Positions 44,999 through 57,318 of a DNA stretch of 64,000 bases are shown one piece after another (position 1 is the stretch's first letter; each line of letters opens with the position of its first letter). Below the pieces are notes generated by a model. That model worked only from the letters and a program-made list of their open reading frames with translations. It did no database searches and was not told the origin of the DNA. The position numbers were made by a program, and so were the translations under genes. The stretch lies in assembly GCA_948567375.1 (NCBI GenBank), contig OX419757.1:47368001-47432000 (forward strand), in the 5' to 3' direction. Source of the DNA: Lunularia cruciata. Taxonomy: Eukaryota > Streptophyta > Marchantiopsida > Lunulariales > Lunulariaceae.

Positions 44999-45959
44999 GC
45001 ACCAGTTAATAATTCCAAAGTGACCTGTTATCGCAGGTATATTTAGATATGTGACGTCCGTCCAGGTTAATTGCCGGACTGATGCACTCCCATGGATACC
45101 AAAAGATACTCTTTCCGTCAGTACTTAGAAGGCTACCGGATGTCAATATTGCCAGACATTGATGAGCCATGTGAAGTGGCCTTCTGTAGCTTGTCATCCA
45201 TCCATCCATCCTTCCCTTCCTTCCCCTCGTATGTTCTGTTTGTGGGTCCCGCCGAGTTCTGTTCAGGTGTTGTAGTTCATCAGTTGGCGGGGAGGTGGAA
45301 ATGCAAACTGCCAAAAGTTGCCTAACATTGCAAAGAATTTCATCGTCCTCATGTGATATCACAATTTTATCAACCGTAGCCCAGCCACCGGATACCAGTG
45401 TAACAAAAATCTTTCTTCACGGATCAGCCAATCACCCGCCCACCTGTGTGACATGAAACTGAACGAAGGAGTCTAGAACGATACGAGAAATCTGCCCCTT
45501 CGGTTAGATAACAAAAATGGGGAAAAACCTATCAAGTCCTATGCTGATAGAAGATTTAAACATACAAGGTAGCATGAAGTTAAGCTCCAATAGAATCTCT
45601 AGTAGAAATCTGTCCTATTGCACTTAAGAGGAGAAGGAGGGAATGGGAGAAAGAGAATGGAGTCAAGGATATTCTAGAGTTGTAGAGAGCTCGTCTGCAT
45701 ACCTCACAAGAGTGAATAGTCAATTCTGTTCTATTTTCAATTTCGGTTTCATGGGTACCTAGATTGAAGACTATGGAGAATTGAATAGAAAGTTATGAGT
45801 ACTTTAGTTTTTTTAAGGTTTGGAGTGATTACTTCACATTGAGAGTGATGGGTCGGGAATTTTCATTTATATTCTCTTGGTTTTAATGATCGAGTTCCAT
45901 GGGAACTTAGTTTAATAGTTTTTGAGATGGAAATTGAAAGTTATCAAAGTTTATAGTTT
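44999..45959. other. flank between Harbinger and LINE
   Basis: No gene recognised. A (CATC)n run followed by CTTCCCTTCCTTCC lies at about 45,197-45,228. Confidence 0.35.
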
Positions 45960-47550
45960 TGAGTGTTTGGAGAGATTGTATTTTCTCATGTGAGTTGGGA
46001 TGTGAGGGGTTGTGGTTTTGCAAGTATGGGGAGATATGGAAAGGAGCATCATGTGTTACTATCGTTATTCTTTGTGCTAGCTATGGTTACACTTCCCCAT
46101 TTGAGAATGCCTAGAGCGGCTTGGGATACACCATGCTTGGTGTGTCATCGACACTTTACCTAGCAGCGGATAAAGATCCATATGGGAAGGATGCAGAAGG
46201 ACTATGATTGGAGCAACCACATTGATGGCGGTGACACTCGAGATTACACATGCTTCCTCTATCCCTTCGTTAACCATCCCAAGGATACCAATTGAGACGT
46301 GGGAGTGGTTAGCATCTCAAGTAAATTTTATTTGGGGGTTATTTGAGACTAGTTTTCCATATCAATGTCTATTCCATAGGCTACCCCATACGTTCCATGA
46401 TGAGGCTAGATGGGCTTTTTGCCTACCACTTGATTGTTTGGCAGGTGATCCTTTGGATGAGTTAGCATGGTTCTTATTCCTCTCACTCCTTTGATGGTGC
46501 CTTTGTTATGCTAGAGGAAGGTGTGAGTGGCATAAAGAAGTGGTTGCTAGATTTTTTGATTCTGAGCGGGAGATTGGGCTGCTCTAAAAGAGGAGTCACA
46601 TAAAGCCACACATTTTAGGAGGCAAACTCTACCACATCATACCTCAAAATCCACTTGATTATGATAGTACAGGACATTGGGTCAAGCAAGAGAGTTGGTA
46701 GAGCAACACAAATGCTACACCCTTTGTCTATGTCTAGTCCCATTGATGAGACTATTTCTTCCCTACGCTCACTACATCCTATGGTAGGAGAGGGAGTACC
46801 ATTAGAGGTCTTAGATTATTAGCTATAGCGGCTTTTATGTCTTGATAGTTCACTTTTTGCACAATCATTGTGCACTACCTCTCACTTCTCCTCAAGAGGC
46901 TTGTTATGGATGGTATATGAGCATCTAAGATATTTTTTTTAGGCAGATGATCCTTCTAGTGGATTTATTGAGTTGTTTTAGGTGGTTGCATCAATAGCAA
47001 GGAGAGATATTCCTACATGGGTTAGTTGGGTGTTAAGGTCTAATCAACTTCTTGCAATGGAGAAGGGTACGGGGAGCATTAGACCAATTGTTATTGGAGA
47101 GATCTTTTTGTGCTTGGTTAACCGCACCATTGTCCTTCAGCACCAATCTCACTTTTGAGAGCACCTCAATCCACATCAGTTTGGAGTAGCTACACCTAGA
47201 GGTTACAAGGCTATTTCCTTATGCATTAAAGCACTCTTAGATATCCATCTAGAGTGGGTTATCCTATAGGTGGATGTTGAGAATGCTTTTAATAGCATCT
47301 CTTGGGTATCCATCTATAGAGAGCTTAGGGAGGCCGGTGGATCCTTGGCAAGTATCATTCCCTTTGTGAGGTTTTTCAATGGTTCTCTAACTTCCTTTTA
47401 CTACTAGCATGGGTGGTCACATGAGGGAGTAACTATCTTGGAGCCAATTGTTGGAACATGACAGGGAGGTCCTTTAGGGGGACCTTTTTTTGCCATGGCT
47501 CACTTTAGAGCTCTTTGATCTACTACTTTGGCAATGCTAGGTTGTGTATT
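45960..47550 (+). pseudogene. non-LTR retrotransposon (REL type), N-terminal part to RT
   Basis: First of three pieces of one LINE. A C2H2-like finger starts at 46,134 (CLVCHRHFT, stop TAG at 46,161, QRIKIH), followed by a second CxxC-type remnant (DYTCFLY, with Tyr for the last Cys). After a decayed spacer the RT appears: GTGSIRPIVIGEIF (about 47,068-47,110), NPHQFGVATPRGYKA (47,170-47,212), motif A VDVENAFNSIS (47,270-47,303) and motif B GTxQGGPLGGPFFAMAHF (47,455-47,510). The layout (N-terminal zinc fingers, RT, C-terminal CCHC and restriction-like endonuclease) is that of R2/CRE/NeSL-type elements. It is interrupted at 47,546-47,550 by element C. Start coordinate approximate. Confidence 0.7.
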
Positions 47551-48282
47551 TGTAATACCAAGAGCTAGCCATATGATCTACACGTGAAATTTGGTTTGGT
47601 AACATCTAGAATGATTTTATACATGATAGTCAAAATAGATCAGATAGAAATATCACCAAAAGAGTAATTCTACTAATAGAGCAAAAACCGAAATAGACTT
47701 GAGAACCTTAGAACCAATAGCTAGACATATGATTTAAAGGTGAGAATTGGTTTGGTAACATATGGAAAGATGTTACATATGATAGAACAAACAGATCAGA
47801 AAGAGGTATCACCAAAAGGGAACTTCTACTAATAGAGTAGGAACCAAAAAATGTCTAAAATCTTAGAAGGCAATTTCAAAGGCCTAAACGGATGAATAAG
47901 GCCTCAAAAATTCCGCCCCCCCCCCCACCAAAGGAGAGGCTGGCCTTCCCTCCTCCATGGTTTGTCTTGTCGAAAGCTTTCCAACAGTATCTTACGTGAT
48001 TTTGAGACTCCTACAAGAAGATGCCCTAAAATATTCCTTCTAGTCAAAGCTTGTTTGACCAACCAGATAGGACCTAGACCGACATGTCACCCATCCAAGT
48101 AGGTAATACAAGGGTGGAGCTTGCTGACATGTCATCCATCTGTGTGCCTTATCCTATGGTGGAGCTTCCTTGGAGGTGATCCACTTTGTCTATATAATAA
48201 AGAGAAGGTGCTCCTTTGGGGCACCAAATGTTGAGTGTGTAATTTGTTTTTCTCTCTCTTCTCTTGTCCTCGGAGTATTACA
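47551..48282 (+). repeat. 5' LTR of element C (plus copy)
   Basis: 732 bp, TGTAATACC ... TATTACA. Contains TATATAATAA at 48,191-48,200 as a likely TATA box and a C run near 47,917. Confidence 0.95.
48191..48200 (+). promoter_or_regulatory. TATA box of the C LTR
   Basis: TATATAATAA, conserved in all four C LTRs (TTATTATATA on the plus strand in the minus copy, e.g. 30,392-30,401), about 80-90 bp before the LTR end. Confidence 0.5.
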
Positions 48283-48283
48283 A

Positions 48284-48295
48284 TGGTATCAGAGC
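48284..48295 (+). other. primer binding site of element C (tRNA-iMet)
   Basis: TGGTATCAGAGC one base after the 5' LTR; identical to that of element A. Confidence 0.95.
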
Positions 48296-48421
48296 AAGTG
48301 TCTAGTCCAAGAGAGTGGATCACCCCTCTTGGAAGAGCACAAACTATTGAAACTGAGTAATTTGAGGTGTAGAACATAAAGTAATTGCTAGACTTAGAAA
48401 GGACTTTAGAGAGCGGACGGG

Positions 48422-48638
48422 ATGGATGCACCAGGAGGACAATTTCCCACACCTAGCTTTCTATTCACAAATCCATTCCACATCAAGGTTATGTATATCC
48501 AACGTGAGCAAATGAGGGTATTGCTAGTTTATCACTTTGGCACAAAATTCATGGACAGGGTGATGAACTCACCAAACCCGGTATTCTACCTGTGGTGATA
48601 TATGACAAAGAGTGTGATTTGACAATCTACATTCTACT
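48422..48638 (+). pseudogene. first small pre-gag ORF of element C (plus copy)
   Basis: Starts MDAPGGQFPTP and follows the intact minus-copy ORF until NPV at about 48,583, where one base is missing, so the frame is lost. Beyond the break the matching ILPVV and IYIL end can be read in the next frame. Confidence 0.6.
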
Positions 48639-48646
48639 ATGATGAT

Positions 48647-48850
48647 ATGGATGTGAATGTTCCAAATCCTCTCCCTTTCAACACTCAAGTAGAAATCCAT
48701 TATGTAGTGAGACGAAAAGTGATGTTTAGAGATTTTGTGGTTAGAAATTTTGGCGAGGAGTATTATCAACGAGTGATAGATTTTGAGGTCCCAATGGTAG
48801 TTCCGATAGTTTGTGCCCCTTCCAGAGTGATCATATTGACTATGCATTGA
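48647..48850 (+). CDS. second small pre-gag ORF of element C (plus copy)
   Basis: Uninterrupted 67-residue ORF: MDVNVPNPLPF start, core FRDFVVRNFGEEYYQRV, then VPMVVPIVCAPSRV. Function unknown. It shares the MD start, the NFG/HFG block, a hydrophobic P-V/I-V block and its length with the first C small ORF and with the A small ORF. Ends 33 nt before the gag ATG (48,884) and is in frame with gag, with two in-frame stops between. Confidence 0.6.
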   Translation: MDVNVPNPLPFNTQVEIHYVVRRKVMFRDFVVRNFGEEYYQRVIDFEVPMVVPIVCAPSRVIILTMH

Positions 48851-48883
48851 AGTAGACATTAGCAATTGAGTGTTGTAGGAGCC

Positions 48884-49895
48884 ATGGATTCGCAATTGCA
48901 AGAGCTGGTGCAAGGAATGCAAAGGATGTTGAATGAATTTCAAGAGATTAAGATGACCATGGAGACATTACAAAGTCAAGTGCAGATCCTTAGGAACAAT
49001 CAAGCCATGCAAGATGACGAGTTGTCTCAAAACCTAGTACCTGCAACTGAAATACTTAGAGAGGCACTTGTGCCTACAAACCCTATCAATGATGAAGCCA
49101 CATTGCTACTTCGGATGAAGAAGACCTGCAACATTGAGCCTTACAAGGAGTAGCGTATGATGGGAGTAGTCAAAAATTGGATCTTGAGAATGAATTGATA
49201 TTTTTGATTGTTCTCAACAGAGATCACGGAGCATGTTGCAGGCTTGTTTGCATGTAGGTACTTGACCGATAAAGCCCTCACATGTTATGATGCTTGGGAA
49301 CAATCCATTTTGGTAGAGAGAAGTGAGGTCACGTGGACATCAATGCAAGAAGGATTGTTGAAAAATTTCTAATTGGTGGATTTTGTGCAGATGGCTCGAA
49401 CCCGACTATGGGGATTGAGACAAAAGAATAGCATACACGAGTATGTGGAGGCATTTCTGGATCTACAAGTCACAATAACCAACATGAGTCCAGTAGAGGC
49501 TCTCGATAATTTCAAACAAGGGTTAAAGGAGTGGATTTGCCAAGAAGTCATGGTGCAAAATCCTCACGCGGTATTTGAAGCTATTGCTTGTGCACAGAGA
49601 ATAGCATGAGCATTGGGTGGAGGTGAAGGAGTAGTTTCACCTCAACATTATTGGGCAGAATACCACACATAGTTGAACCCGTACTAATGGAATTAGGCAA
49701 CCTTTGATTTTGAGATCAAGGAGCACGACCGCTTTAGAAGAGCATGGACGGGTAGAAGAACAAAGAAATGAAGTCTTGCATGGAGAAGGAACTCGAGGAG
49801 AACAATGCCGTTGTTACAATTGTGGTTATATTGGGCACATATCTACCAACTGTTGCACTCGTTTCCCAAGAGGCCCTCGGCCTTCATATAGGTGA
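48884..49895 (+). pseudogene. gag of element C (plus copy)
   Basis: ATG 48,884 (MDSQLQELVQGMQRML) opens a coiled-coil-like region to TAG at 49,152. The capsid part is at 49,373-49,609 (TRLWGLRQKNSIHEY, DNFKQGLKEWICQEV) ending at TGA. The zinc knuckle CYNCGYIGHISTNC is at 49,812-49,853 (CX2CX4HX4C intact). Several stops between blocks. Confidence 0.85.
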
Positions 49896-50069
49896 TCTTT
49901 GAACAACATGGAGAGGTGCATTGAAGAAGAGGAGGTAGAAAACACTTTGGAAAACAAAGATTGCCAATAAATGTACCTCGTGGTACTGGCTCAATAAGGA
50001 AGAAGAGAATAGAGTGAAGGAAGAAGACTAATGTGCAAAGATCCTGAAAGGCAACCTCACAATTGATTG

Positions 50070-53000
50070 TCGTGAATGGAGTCCTACAAGGTAATCAAGT
50101 GAGAATATTAATCAATCCGAGAGCAACAGAGAATTTCTTATCTCACTTTGTTGCAATAAGATTGGGAATGGATCTAGAGAGAGATGGGAGTGAAGAAGTA
50201 GAGTTACCTAATGGGAAAATAGAGAGGATTTAATCATTACCTTGATGGGTCACACTCTTTGTAGGAGAATATCAGGAAGCAATTGAGTGGCAAGTGATAC
50301 AATTAGCTCGTTATGATGCAATCTTAGGCATGCCATGGATGGAGCACTACAACCCTACGGTAGATTGGAGGAAGAAAGTAGTGAGAATTCACCAATGGTC
50401 AATCATTGGGGTTAAAGAAAAGTCACCTAGGCAGGATTTGCCTCTATATGTCATATGTCATGGACGGCAACTGTCTGTAAGACCGATAGATGTTTCATGG
50501 GTCTAATAAGAGAAGTCCATAGTGCACAACTTGATGGAAAAATTCTTCATAAAATTGAAGGTTGTGGTGGATGAATTTCAAGATGTCTTTCCTGATTATC
50601 TACCCTCAAGATTACCACCAAAAGGAGAGTAGATCATAAAATTGAGACACTCCTGGAGAAGACACCTCCTTGTAAGGCCCATATCGCCTATCACCTCATG
50701 AGTTGGAGGAGTGTAAGACTCAAAATGAGGTGATGCTGTAGGAGGGGTTCATCCAACCTAACATATCACCATATGGCGCTCCTGTCTTGTTTGTGAAGAA
50801 GAAGGATGGTACAATGCACATGTGCATTGACTATCAAGGTCTCAATCAACAAACAGTGAAGAATAAATACCCCTTACCTTGCATGGATGACCTGTTTGTT
50901 CAGCTCCATGGAGCAAGATACTTCACCAAATTGGACTTGCGGAGTGGTTACAATCAAATCCAAATTGTAGAGGAGGATGTGTACAAAACTACCTTTTGAA
51001 CCAGGTATGGCCACTTTGAGTATTTTGTGATGCCTTTTGGCCTCACCAATGCACCTGCCACTTTCATGAGTCTAATGAATGACATATTTTGTCCATACTT
51101 GGATAAGTTTGTTATTGTTTTCTTGGATGATATCTTAGTATGCACTTGCATGATAACGGAACACAAACAACATCTACGAGAGGTCCTCTAGATTCTAAGA
51201 CAGAATCAATTGTATGCCAAAATCTCAAAGTGCAAGTTTGGCAAGTCTGAAGTAGACTACTTGGGGCATAGAGTAAGTGCAGAGGGCATTCAAGTATTGA
51301 CAGATAAAATAGAGGTCATTCAAAAATGGAGTGCCCCAGAAGATCAGACTCAACTCAAGAGCTTCGTGGGGTTGATAGGATTCTATCGCAGATTTGTCAA
51401 GGACTTCTCCAAGGTTACATAGCCTTTAACGACACTACTTGGCAAGAGGAAGAAGTGGACATGGAGAACCGCACAAGAGTTGGACTTTCATGAATTGAAA
51501 GCCGCTTTGCTACATGCACCAATCTTGAAGTGGTATGACCCAAAATGTCCAATCAAGTTGGCTACAAATGCATCAAGCGTAGCAATAGGAGCAGTCCTAC
51601 AACAAGAGTGGCATGACGGATGGCATCCAATTGCATATTTCTCTTGAAAGTTATTACCGACAGAGTGCAAATACTATACCACAAAACAAGAAGAGTTGGC
51701 CATCATTTTGGCAACCAAGCATTGGAAGCACTATCTGGGCAAGAAGGCATTTGTAGTAGAGACAAACCACAAACCTCTAGTCTACCTCGAGACGCAAAAG
51801 GATCTATCTCGTTGCCAAATTTGGTGGGCAGAGTGGCAACAACGCTTCAACATGACAATCACTTACATGGAAGGTAAGAAGCAACTTGTAGATGCATTCC
51901 CCCGCATGCTAATGGCAAACAACTTGGTGGTAGAGGTTAAGATTAACCATGAATTTTGGCCAGAGATTCTAGCTACTACATAAACTGATCCACAAATTGT
52001 AGAAGCATAATCATCCAAAGGCATCACTAGCACCCAAGGACTCACCTTTTGTGGCAAATTATGAATCCCAAATGTCCCAGAATTACGCACCACCATTCTA
52101 GCGGAATGTCATGATTCGGCCATTGCATGTCATGTCGGAGTGGACAAGACCTTGGATGCAATCAAGTGCCATTACTTTTGGCCTAAGGTGAGCAACAATG
52201 TGATGGACTACATACGCAGCTGCCTACTTTGTCAACAAAACAAAGCTTCTAATCAAGCTCCTGCATGGCTACTTCAACCTCTCCCCATGCCTAACCAACA
52301 TTGGGAACAAGTGAGTATGGATCTCGTTTGTGAATTACCCAAGACCACCTCAGGGTTTGACTCCATCGTGGTCTTTGTGGACCGGCTCAGGAAAATGATT
52401 CATGTACGCCCTACTACCAAGAATGTGACCGCTCCACAACTAGCTCAATTATACTTAGACGCAGTCTTCTCTCACCATGGCTTGTCTAGAGTACTTATCA
52501 CCAATAGAGGCACTCAATTCACCAGTTTGTTTTAGCAAACATTCTTTGGTTTCTTCAAAACCAAGTTGGCCATGTCCACAGCTTACCACCCACAAACAGA
52601 TGGTCAAATAAAGCAGGCTAATTGCCCGATTGAAGACACGTTACGCGGCTTCACCTTAGAAGAGCAAGAGAGGTGGGACACCCTATTTGTTGGTGGAATT
52701 TGCTTATAACAATTCAATGAATGCATCCACCCAAGTCACTACATTCTTCCTCATGTATGGTGAGCATCCCTTCACACCTTCTAGCTTGATGAAGATCCGT
52801 CCAGTGGCTACCAAGGTCAATGCAGTCAACATGTTTATTTCTAGAATCCAACAAGGTGTGGAGAGCGCCAAGCACAAATTACATATTGCACAAAATTGAC
52901 AAAAGCAGTATGTTGATGCACACCATAGGCACATGGAGTTCAATGTTGGGGATCAAGTGTGGCTATTGACAACAAACCTCACATTAGTTGGACCTCGTAA

Positions 53001-53355
53001 GCTCAGACCTCATTTTATTAAGCCTTTCTCATTTCTTCATCGTGTCGGCGTTGTGGCCTATCACCTTGAGCTACCACCACACATGAAGATCCATCTTGTG
53101 TTCCATGTTTCCCTACTACGCAGATATGCTCCCCGCCCAGGCTAGGTTCATTACACCCAAGACATTTGACCTTGTCCAACACTCATTGATGGCACAGAGG
53201 AATATGAAGTGGAGCGTATTCTCCAAAGATGCATACGTGGTACTCGCCATCTGTGGATGGACTATCTAGTACAATGGAAAGGTTACCCCCTCTATGAAGC
53301 AACCTGGGAGCCCGCTGCCAATTTGACACATGCACCGGTGTTGGTGTAAGCATTT
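50070..53355 (+). pseudogene. pol of element C (plus copy): PR-RT-RNaseH-INT-chromodomain
   Basis: Protease triplet reads N-P-R at 50,114-50,122, where Asp and Gly have been lost by G-to-A changes. RT blocks: [18 protein letters not shown] (50,790), [13 protein letters not shown] (50,920), the FLDD palm block near 51,120-51,130, then CKFGKSEVDYLGH. RNase H about 51,540-51,980 (VETNHKPLVYL, with Asn for the catalytic-region Asp). Integrase 52,140-53,145 with SMDLVCELP, ITNRGTQF (second catalytic Asp changed to Asn) and a damaged third block. Chromodomain 53,197-53,355 (EEYEVERIL ... LVQWKGYP ... TWEP). Many stops and frameshifts. Confidence 0.9.
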
Positions 53356-53404
53356 GAGCAACAATTGCACAACAAGGACGTTGTGTCTTAAAAGGAGGGA
53401 CATC

Positions 53405-54143
53405 TATAATATAAAGAGCTAGCCATATGATCTAGATGTGAAATTTGGTTTGGTAACATCTAGAATGATATTATACATGATGGTCAAAATAGATCAGATA
53501 AAAGTATCATCAAAAGAGTAATTCTACTAATAGAGCAGAAACCAAAATAGACTTGAGTACCTTAGAACCAATAGCTAGACATATGATTTAAAGGTGAGAA
53601 TTGGTTTGGTAACATCTAGAAAGATGTTACACATGATAGAACAAACAGATCAGAAAGAGGTATCACCAAAAGGGAACTTCTACTAATAGAGTAGGAACCA
53701 AAAAATGCATGAAATCTTTGAAGGCAATTTCAAAGGCCTAAACGTATGAATTAGGCCTAAAAAATGTGCAACCCCCCCCCCCAAAAACCCACAAAGGAAA
53801 GGTTGGCCTTCCCTCCCCATGGTTTGTCTTGTCAAAAGCTTTCCAATAGTACCTTACGTGATTTTGAGACTCCTACAAGAAGATTCCCTAAAAGATTCCC
53901 TCTAGTCAAAGCTTGTTTGACCAACCAGCTAGGACCTAGACCAACATGTCACCCATCCAAGTAGGTAATCCAAGGGTGGAGCTTGCTGACATGTCACCTA
54001 TCTGTGTGCCTAATCCTATGGTGGAGCTTCCTTGGATGCGATCCTCTTTGTCTATATAATAAAGAGAAGGTGCTCCTTTGGAGCACCAAATGTTGAGTGT
54101 GTAATTTGTGTTCTCTCTCTTCTCTTGTCCTCGGAGTATTACA
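53405..54143 (+). repeat. 3' LTR of element C (plus copy)
   Basis: 739 bp, starts TATAATATA (TG lost by transition), ends TATTACA, then ATATT. Confidence 0.95.
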
Positions 54144-54148
54144 ATATT

Positions 54149-54518
54149 TCCCTCCTTAGCAAACAATACACACATTGTGGGCACTATAGATTAGATTAGG
54201 TAGGCCTTTGACCACTTGACTGTTGAGCTACATCTTGTAGGCTTGAGAGTCAAGGTGTCAAAGTGTAGAGCATGGTCCCTTCAAGTATCCCTTCATACCT
54301 TGAGCTTCCGGAGGGTGTGTCACATCTATAGATGGACTATGTATTCTTGGAGTGCTAGTAGGATCTGAGGATTTTGTCACATGCTTCTTAGACATTGCCT
54401 TTATAGAGAATATTCTCCATGTAGATGACCTTCCTCTACTAGGGGATTTGTAGATGGCTTTTGGTATACTCTCCTCTAGTATTGCTCATTGATCAATTTA
54501 CCTTCTCTACACGATTCA
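54149..54518 (+). pseudogene. LINE middle part (RT palm end and thumb)
   Basis: Continues the LINE frame directly after element C: FPSLANNTHIVG (54,147-54,182), then KCRAWSPSSIPSY and MAFGIL ... SIYLLYTIH. The RT active-site block, normally A-D-D, reads A-N-N at 54,159-54,167 (two Asp-to-Asn changes). Ends at the ATTCA target site of A3. Confidence 0.7.
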
Positions 54519-54523
54519 TGTAA

Positions 54524-55264
54524 GATGGAGGGATGTGGAAGTGGAACTAAGCAGATCCTTCTCATTGGTAAATAAGCTAGTTTTGCACACATGGCTTTCT
54601 GAGCTAATGAAGTAGTGTACACAAATGTAGGCTTCATTCCCCTAGCATTTATGTGAAAATGACCAACGTTATTGTTGCTATCCTTCTTTTGTGACCGGGA
54701 GCTATGAATAGACCTCACAAGCTGGATGAGGCAACAAGGAGGAGGCTATCTAAGCGTCTCTACATACCATGCCTTCTGTTGCTACTATCCTGCTCTATTA
54801 ACACACATTGTCAAGCAAAACTCTTGCATATTTGTGTCTCATGGTTGTTTAGTAATGGCAGTAATACGTAGATCTTGTTCCTCTACTTCCCTCCCTATAC
54901 ACGTTGTATACACATTTATGTTTTCTAGTTCTACTTGCTCCTCATGTTGATCATAGTTAAGGATTTGGGTTACTACAAGGAGAAAAATTGCTTATAGTTG
55001 TGGGAAACTTTTGATGATATCCTCCTGAGGTCCTCATGGATTATGTTCTACTTTTCTCCCCTGGACCATATAATCCACCAGACCATGTTTCAACAAAGCT
55101 ACCATGAAAGTGCACAATGTCATCAAAATTTGGAAGTATGAACCATCTAAAATCTATTCTTGTGTACAAAGGCAAGGGCATGGATCATACGCAAACTTCT
55201 GAAAAAAGATAGGCTTTTGACTTTGTCAGATGACAAAGTGAATGCAATCTACGCTAGTACAAAT
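54524..55264. other. 741-bp foreign segment inside the A3 LTR tip
   Basis: The A3 LTR starts TGTAA at 54,519 and resumes with GGTAA-GAGATTGAGACC at 55,265, so the segment sits five bases from the LTR end and is bracketed by TGTAA/GGTAA (4 of 5 match). It has no TG..CA or evident TIR ends. One frame near its end reads AWIIRKLLKKDRLLTLSDDK and then VNAIYAST, another earlier DEATRRRLSKRLY. I do not recognise either. Confidence 0.5.
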
Positions 55265-55729
55265 GGTAAGAGATTGAGACCAAGGAGAGAAATAGGAGAA
55301 TGGAAGATCACATTGGGACACTTGAATGAAGGAAACTCCAAATGCCTAGCAAGAGCTTTGGCTTTGGTATTTATAGGGAGCATACAAAGCTCTTGAGAAG
55401 ATTCTTAAGAAGCTTCCTTAAGCTTCTTTCTTGGATTGCAAGCCAAGTGAACCAAGAAGCTTCTCATGAAACTCCCTTCAAGAAGCCATCTACTTGGCAT
55501 GCAAGCTAAGTTAATTGGAAGCTTCTAGAAGCTACCTACTTGGGGTGCAAGCTAAGCTAGTTGAGAAGCTTCCCAAGAACCTTCCTCCTAGAAATTGCCA
55601 CTTGGGATGTACGTTACTTAGAAGCACCAAGTAGCTTCCTAGATATTTCTAAAATATTCTAGGCTAATTTGGCCTATTTGTGACTTTGTTAACCTTGACT
55701 AACTTGTCAGTAAGCTCCATATTCTTATA
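55265..55729 (-). repeat. 3' LTR body of A3
   Basis: A-family LTR in reverse orientation, rich in GAAGCTTC, with a TATTTATAG TATA complement at about 55,369; ends TTATA (for TTACA). Confidence 0.8.
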
Positions 55730-57318
55730 TATTCTCCCACCACTAGTTGGTGATAATCTTGTCACCATTGAAGCTTCAAACTCTTGGATGGCCGTTTGTG
55801 CATTTTGGAGATGAGAAAGAGGCTCTTAAGTGGCATCATGAAAATGATACCTTTTCTAGAGGACTTTGTACTCTATATATTGCCGACAGCCTCTTTGAAT
55901 GTGACAACGTGCAAGGATACAATCAAATTCATACTCCTCATGATCATTGATAGGGATGAGAGGAGGAGGATATTGGATACAAGAGGAAAAAGAAGATCAA
56001 TTAGGAACAAAGGGTTTCAACTTGGAAACATGAAAGACAAGGTGGATACACAGATGATAAGGCAACGTAACTCAAGAAGCAACAAGAGAAATGAATTGTG
56101 TGACATCAAAAGGTCATATTCAATTAGGAGTAAGTTTATAGACTTCTATATCAAGTTGGAGAGGTAGGTTACTAGACAAGAGCATGACCTTATCACCAAC
56201 TTGAAAGGTGAGATCATGACAATGGTTGTTTGCATATTGTTTTTGATAATTTTGAGCATCAAGGAGATGAGATTTGGCTTGTTGGAGGGATTGGGATATG
56301 GTGGTCAAGAAGGTAGAAGTATGAGGGACATGAGATGGAAGACAACTAAGAAGGGAATCTAGAACAAGTGGATCTTGGTTGAAATTAAGGAAGAAATGAG
56401 ATAATCCAATGCTTGCTTATTTGGAATTATTGTATGAAAACTCATCAACTACAAGACATTCATCCCAATTGGTATGATGAATGTTGACAAAGGCATGAAG
56501 CATATCTTCCAAGGTGCAATTTTCATGTTCAGTTTGTCTATTAGTTTGAGGATGATTGGTTGTGAATAAAGCAAGTGTAAAAGACCAAGACCGAGGAGAG
56601 AAATAGGAGAATGGAAACTCACATTTGGACACTTGAATGTGGGAAAATTCCAAATGCCTAGCATGAGCTTTGGCTCTTGTATTTATAAGGATCATACAAG
56701 GCTCTTGAGAAGCTTCTCAAGAAGCTTCCTTGAGCCGCTTTCTTGGAGTGCAAGCCAAGTTAATTAGGAAGCTTCTCAATAAGCTTCCTTCTAGGAGCTA
56801 CTTACTTGGTGTGCAAGCTAAGTTAGTTGGAAGCTTCTAGAAGCTACCTACTTGGAGTGCAAGCTAGCTAGCCGAGAAGCTTCACAAGAAGCTTCCTAGA
56901 TACTTTTGGAATACTCTTGGCTAATTTGTCTTATTTGCTACTTTGTTAGCCCTACTAACTTTCTCGCTAAACTCCATATTGTTATAGCAAGCTTGGTGCC
57001 GAGTATTTGGAAGAATGCTTGACAAAATTTTCCAATGAATCAAGGATCACGGTCGGAGATGAGTATATGAGGCATCCCATGATGCCTAAAGACATTGTCA
57101 AAGTAAATCTATGCTAATGTTGGAGAACCCATAGTATCAAAGGTTGGTGCCAAATGGATTTGCTTACTAAGCCTATCCATAAACACCACAATTTTTGTGT
57201 GACCTTGCTTTGTCTTGGGCAAGGATGTGATTAGATCTAAGCCTATGTGTTCCCAACAAGCATATGGAATGGGGAGTGGTTGAAGGAGTCCACTTGGCTT
57301 TTGGTTGCTAGCCTTGTT
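55730..57318 (-). pseudogene. integrase and chromodomain remnant of A3
   Basis: Minus-strand homology to A pol. The chromodomain end and its linker lie from 55,735, followed by the integrase tail (56,120-56,308: FLTTISQSLQQAKSHLL type), then a catalytic-region fragment around 56,420-56,570. After the inserted solo LTR there is HHCC-adjacent and first-Asp region sequence at 56,992-57,318 (KASNQKPSGLLQPLPIP, LDLITSLPKTKQGHT). Stops throughout. Confidence 0.75.
56576..56986 (-). repeat. A-family solo LTR inside A3
   Basis: 411 bp, TGTAAAAGACC ... TTGTTATA, flanked by perfect GCAAG repeats at 56,571-56,575 and 56,987-56,991, splitting the integrase remnant of A3. A later insertion of the same family that recombined to a solo LTR. 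Confidence 0.9.

Larger units (their letters stand above)
47546..54148 (+). mobile_element. element C, plus-strand copy, nested in the LINE
   Basis: Same family as the minus copy. LTRs 47,551-48,282 and 53,405-54,143, about 6% divergent by eye; the 3' LTR has TA in place of the terminal TG. Target duplication GTATT (47,546-47,550) and ATATT (54,144-54,148), one transition apart. iMet PBS at 48,284-48,295 and purine tract AAAAGGAGGGA at 53,390-53,400. Removing the element and one duplication restores the LINE reading frame across the site, independent proof of the boundaries. Coding regions carry many stops, more than in the minus copy. Confidence 0.95.
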
